Translations under genes and position numbers: made by a program | The notes under the pieces: model-generated | What the model was told of the DNA's origin: nothing | Seen by the model: the letters and a program-made list of their open reading frames with translations, nothing else | Databases searched by the model: none | Assembly: GCA_021613335.1 (NCBI GenBank) | Contig: JAJTWR010000005.1 | Coordinates: forward strand, 72,501-136,500 | Direction of reading: 5' to 3' | Length of the DNA stretch: 64,000 bases | Origin: Whitmania pigra | Lineage: Eukaryota > Annelida > Clitellata > Hirudinida > Haemopidae | Shown here: positions 62,319 through 64,000 of the stretch, one piece after another | How positions within the stretch are numbered: the first letter of the stretch is position 1 | Layout: the number at the start of each line of letters is the position of its first letter

Positions 62319-63186
62319 ATGAGAGCAATTTGCACTTGTCTAACCATTTCTTTCCTGCTTCTTTTGAAAAACTCAGAAAACCAAGGATTTTTTTCCCACA
62401 AAACATCAAGCTCAAAAATCAACTTGGTTTATTACGATGCCAACAAAGGGAAAGATATGGACAAACTAAGAGACTGGTTCTGTTCAATTCAAAAGATGCT
62501 ATTCAAAAGTGATGTAGAAGCTCTCGAAAAACTGGAAAATGAAGCGAAAAATGCTAAAAAGGAATCTCAAATGAATGAAGTTTTTTTTGATTCGTCAAAG
62601 AGTTCTAAGTGTGTAAGTTTTAAGTTTTATGATGTCGCGTCATTTGTTTGATAAATAAATAATTAATTGATTGATTTCTCCATTTTAGATAAAAAATCTC
62701 TTCAAAGCAGAGTGCATTTCCGTTATGATGTACACCCACGATAACTTTTATAAATATTACAACGATCAACTTCGCAATGGAAACTGGAAAAAGTTTGAAG
62801 CGTTTACTGCCCTGCTAAACTCTGCCATAAAAAAACTCAACGATATGCGTAAAATACCAACTGGAACTGTCGTTTATAGAGGCATGGAGGAAGCCTTCGC
62901 AAATCCATCAGCAAAAAGTCTTTATTTCAAACAATTCACCTCTACCTCAAAAAATTGTTCAACGTGTCGAAAATTTGCTGGTCCTAATGGAACGCTTCTA
63001 ATCTTCAATTTAACTACCAATGTGATGGCTGCTTATGTCAAAGAACTGTCGTTCTACCCTGAAGAAGATGAAATCTTATTTTCTCCTTTCGTTGCTCTAG
63101 ATTTTGTGAGTAGAACATATTCATCGATTGCAACGATGAATTTTAAAACATCCGCGAAGCAGGAATTTTTGAACAAAAAATGTTGA
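62319..63186 (+). CDS. secreted ADP-ribosyltransferase (arginine-type ART)
   Basis: Transfers ADP-ribose from NAD+ to protein side chains, most likely arginine. Exons 62319-62612 and 62689-63186 join in phase 0 (donor GTAAGT, acceptor TTTTAG) to 263 residues. Residues 1-21 (MRAICTCLTISFLLLLKNSE) form a signal peptide. The R-S-E hallmarks of the ecto-ART (C2/C3-like) fold are all present: Arg162 in VVYRGM, S-T-S in FTSTSKN (residues 183-185), and E-D-E at 224-226 in YPEEDEILFSPF, where Glu226 is the predicted catalytic residue and Glu224 favours arginine as target. Cysteines at 188 and 191 could form a loop. No GPI-anchor tail is seen, so a soluble secreted enzyme is likely. It is intact, with AATAAA 51 bp past the stop. 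Confidence 0.85.
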
Positions 63187-63236
63187 AATTTTAGACTTGA
63201 AGGATGAAAACTATTAATAGTTAATAGTTAATAGCG

Positions 63237-63242
63237 AATAAA
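63237..63242 (+). terminator. poly(A) signal, ART gene
   Basis: AATAAA 51 bp downstream of the ART stop codon, after a TTAATAGTTAATAG repeat. Confidence 0.6.
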
Positions 63243-63635
63243 CTTCAAACACTTGAGAATCATTTATTATTACTAATAATTCGCTAATAATGTAGTAATA
63301 GTGATGTTGGAATGCTGTATAGATCTTCATTAAGCATTTTAAAAATAAACAATCAATCAATTAAGTTTAACAGTGTCTTTTTAATGTAATGTAATGTTTA
63401 GTGAAAAATAATTAAACATTAATTTTGTTCAACTAGGTCACTGTTTCCTTTAATTAAAAATAAACTTCCATTTGTTGAATAAGTTCAACAAACATTTTTA
63501 AATCGTACATAAAAAATTCTGTCATTGACTAATTCGTGTTCAAACAATTTCTAATTAACAAAGTTGCTGGAGAATTGTTTAGATTAAAAATCAAATTTAA
63601 GCCATTTTAGACAAAAGTTCGAATTTAAGGTTTTT
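63243..63635. other. intergenic, no gene seen
   Basis: AT-rich sequence between the ART gene and the terminal repeat block. Confidence 0.4.
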
Positions 63636-63637
63636 TG

Positions 63638-63991
63638 TTAATAATAATAAGAAGAAGAATAATAATAAGAAGAATAAGAATAATAAGAATAATAATAATA
63701 AGAAGAATAATAATAAGAATAAGAAGAAGAAGAAGAAGAAGAATAATAATAATAATAATAATAATAATAAGAAGAATAATAATAATAAGAATAATAATAA
63801 TAATAATAAGAATAAGAATAATAATAAGAATAAGAATAATAATAATAATAAAATAATAATAATAATAATAATAATAATAAGAATAATAATAAGAATAATA
63901 AGAAGAATAATAATAAGAATAAGAATAATAAGAATAAGAATAAGAAGAATAATAATAATAATAATAAGAATAAGAATAAGAAGAAGAATAA
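63638..63991. repeat. (AAT/AAG)n purine-rich array
   Basis: Mixed AAT and AAG triplets, with a near-pure AAG run at about 63724-63741. It ends just before the window edge and is purine-rich on the plus strand throughout. The poly-Tyr/Ser and Ile/Arg frames are artefacts. Confidence 0.95.
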
Positions 63992-64000
63992 TACACCACA

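Overview
The window comes from an AT-rich animal nuclear genome. Genes are split by short GT-AG introns with phase-consistent exons. A cilium protein (CFAP107 family), an NMD-kinase regulator (SMG8), a complex I assembly factor (FOXRED1) and a mitoribosomal protein (MRPL43) are present. A short TTAGGG-type interstitial repeat and remnants of hAT, Mutator-like, pogo/Tigger-like, mariner, Ty3/Gypsy and LINE elements also occur. Nothing here fixes the phylum; a marine-type invertebrate is a reasonable guess.

Region 1 (1-27,300) is a gene desert with very heavy simple-repeat load: a 1-kb (GGAT)n block, several (ATT)n blocks, and an (ATC)n block containing a ~310-bp pure (CATCGT)n core. It also holds a decayed ~1.1-kb pogo/Tigger-like transposon (8587-9675) and a repeat-family ORF remnant (21240-21700). 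No host gene could be supported; long reading frames there are repeat translations.

Region 2 (27,300-49,600) is the gene island. In order: SMG8 (minus, 19 phased exons plus a candidate first exon), a small J-domain protein (plus, head-to-head with SMG8), CFAP107-like (plus, with a complete hAT-type insertion carrying a perfect 8-bp target duplication 2 bp before its start codon), a 90-residue single-pass membrane protein (minus), MRPL43 (plus) and FOXRED1 (minus, 8 exons). FOXRED1 and MRPL43 are both mitochondrial but converge tail to tail. Tandem repeats have invaded introns up to the splice sites, and 14 of 34 inferred splice donors read GTT, which is unusual.

Region 3 (49,600-61,400) is a transposon graveyard. 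It holds a Mutator-like transposase joined to a Ulp1/C48-like protease domain (50700-53671), a Gypsy integrase tail, a coiled-coil plus protein-kinase-like fragment with a duplicated catalytic-loop exon, a mariner DDE remnant, a LINE 3' end and a hAT end.

Region 4 (61,400-64,000) holds an intact two-exon secreted arginine-specific-type ADP-ribosyltransferase with its poly(A) signal, followed by an (AAT/AAG)n block that runs to the window edge.
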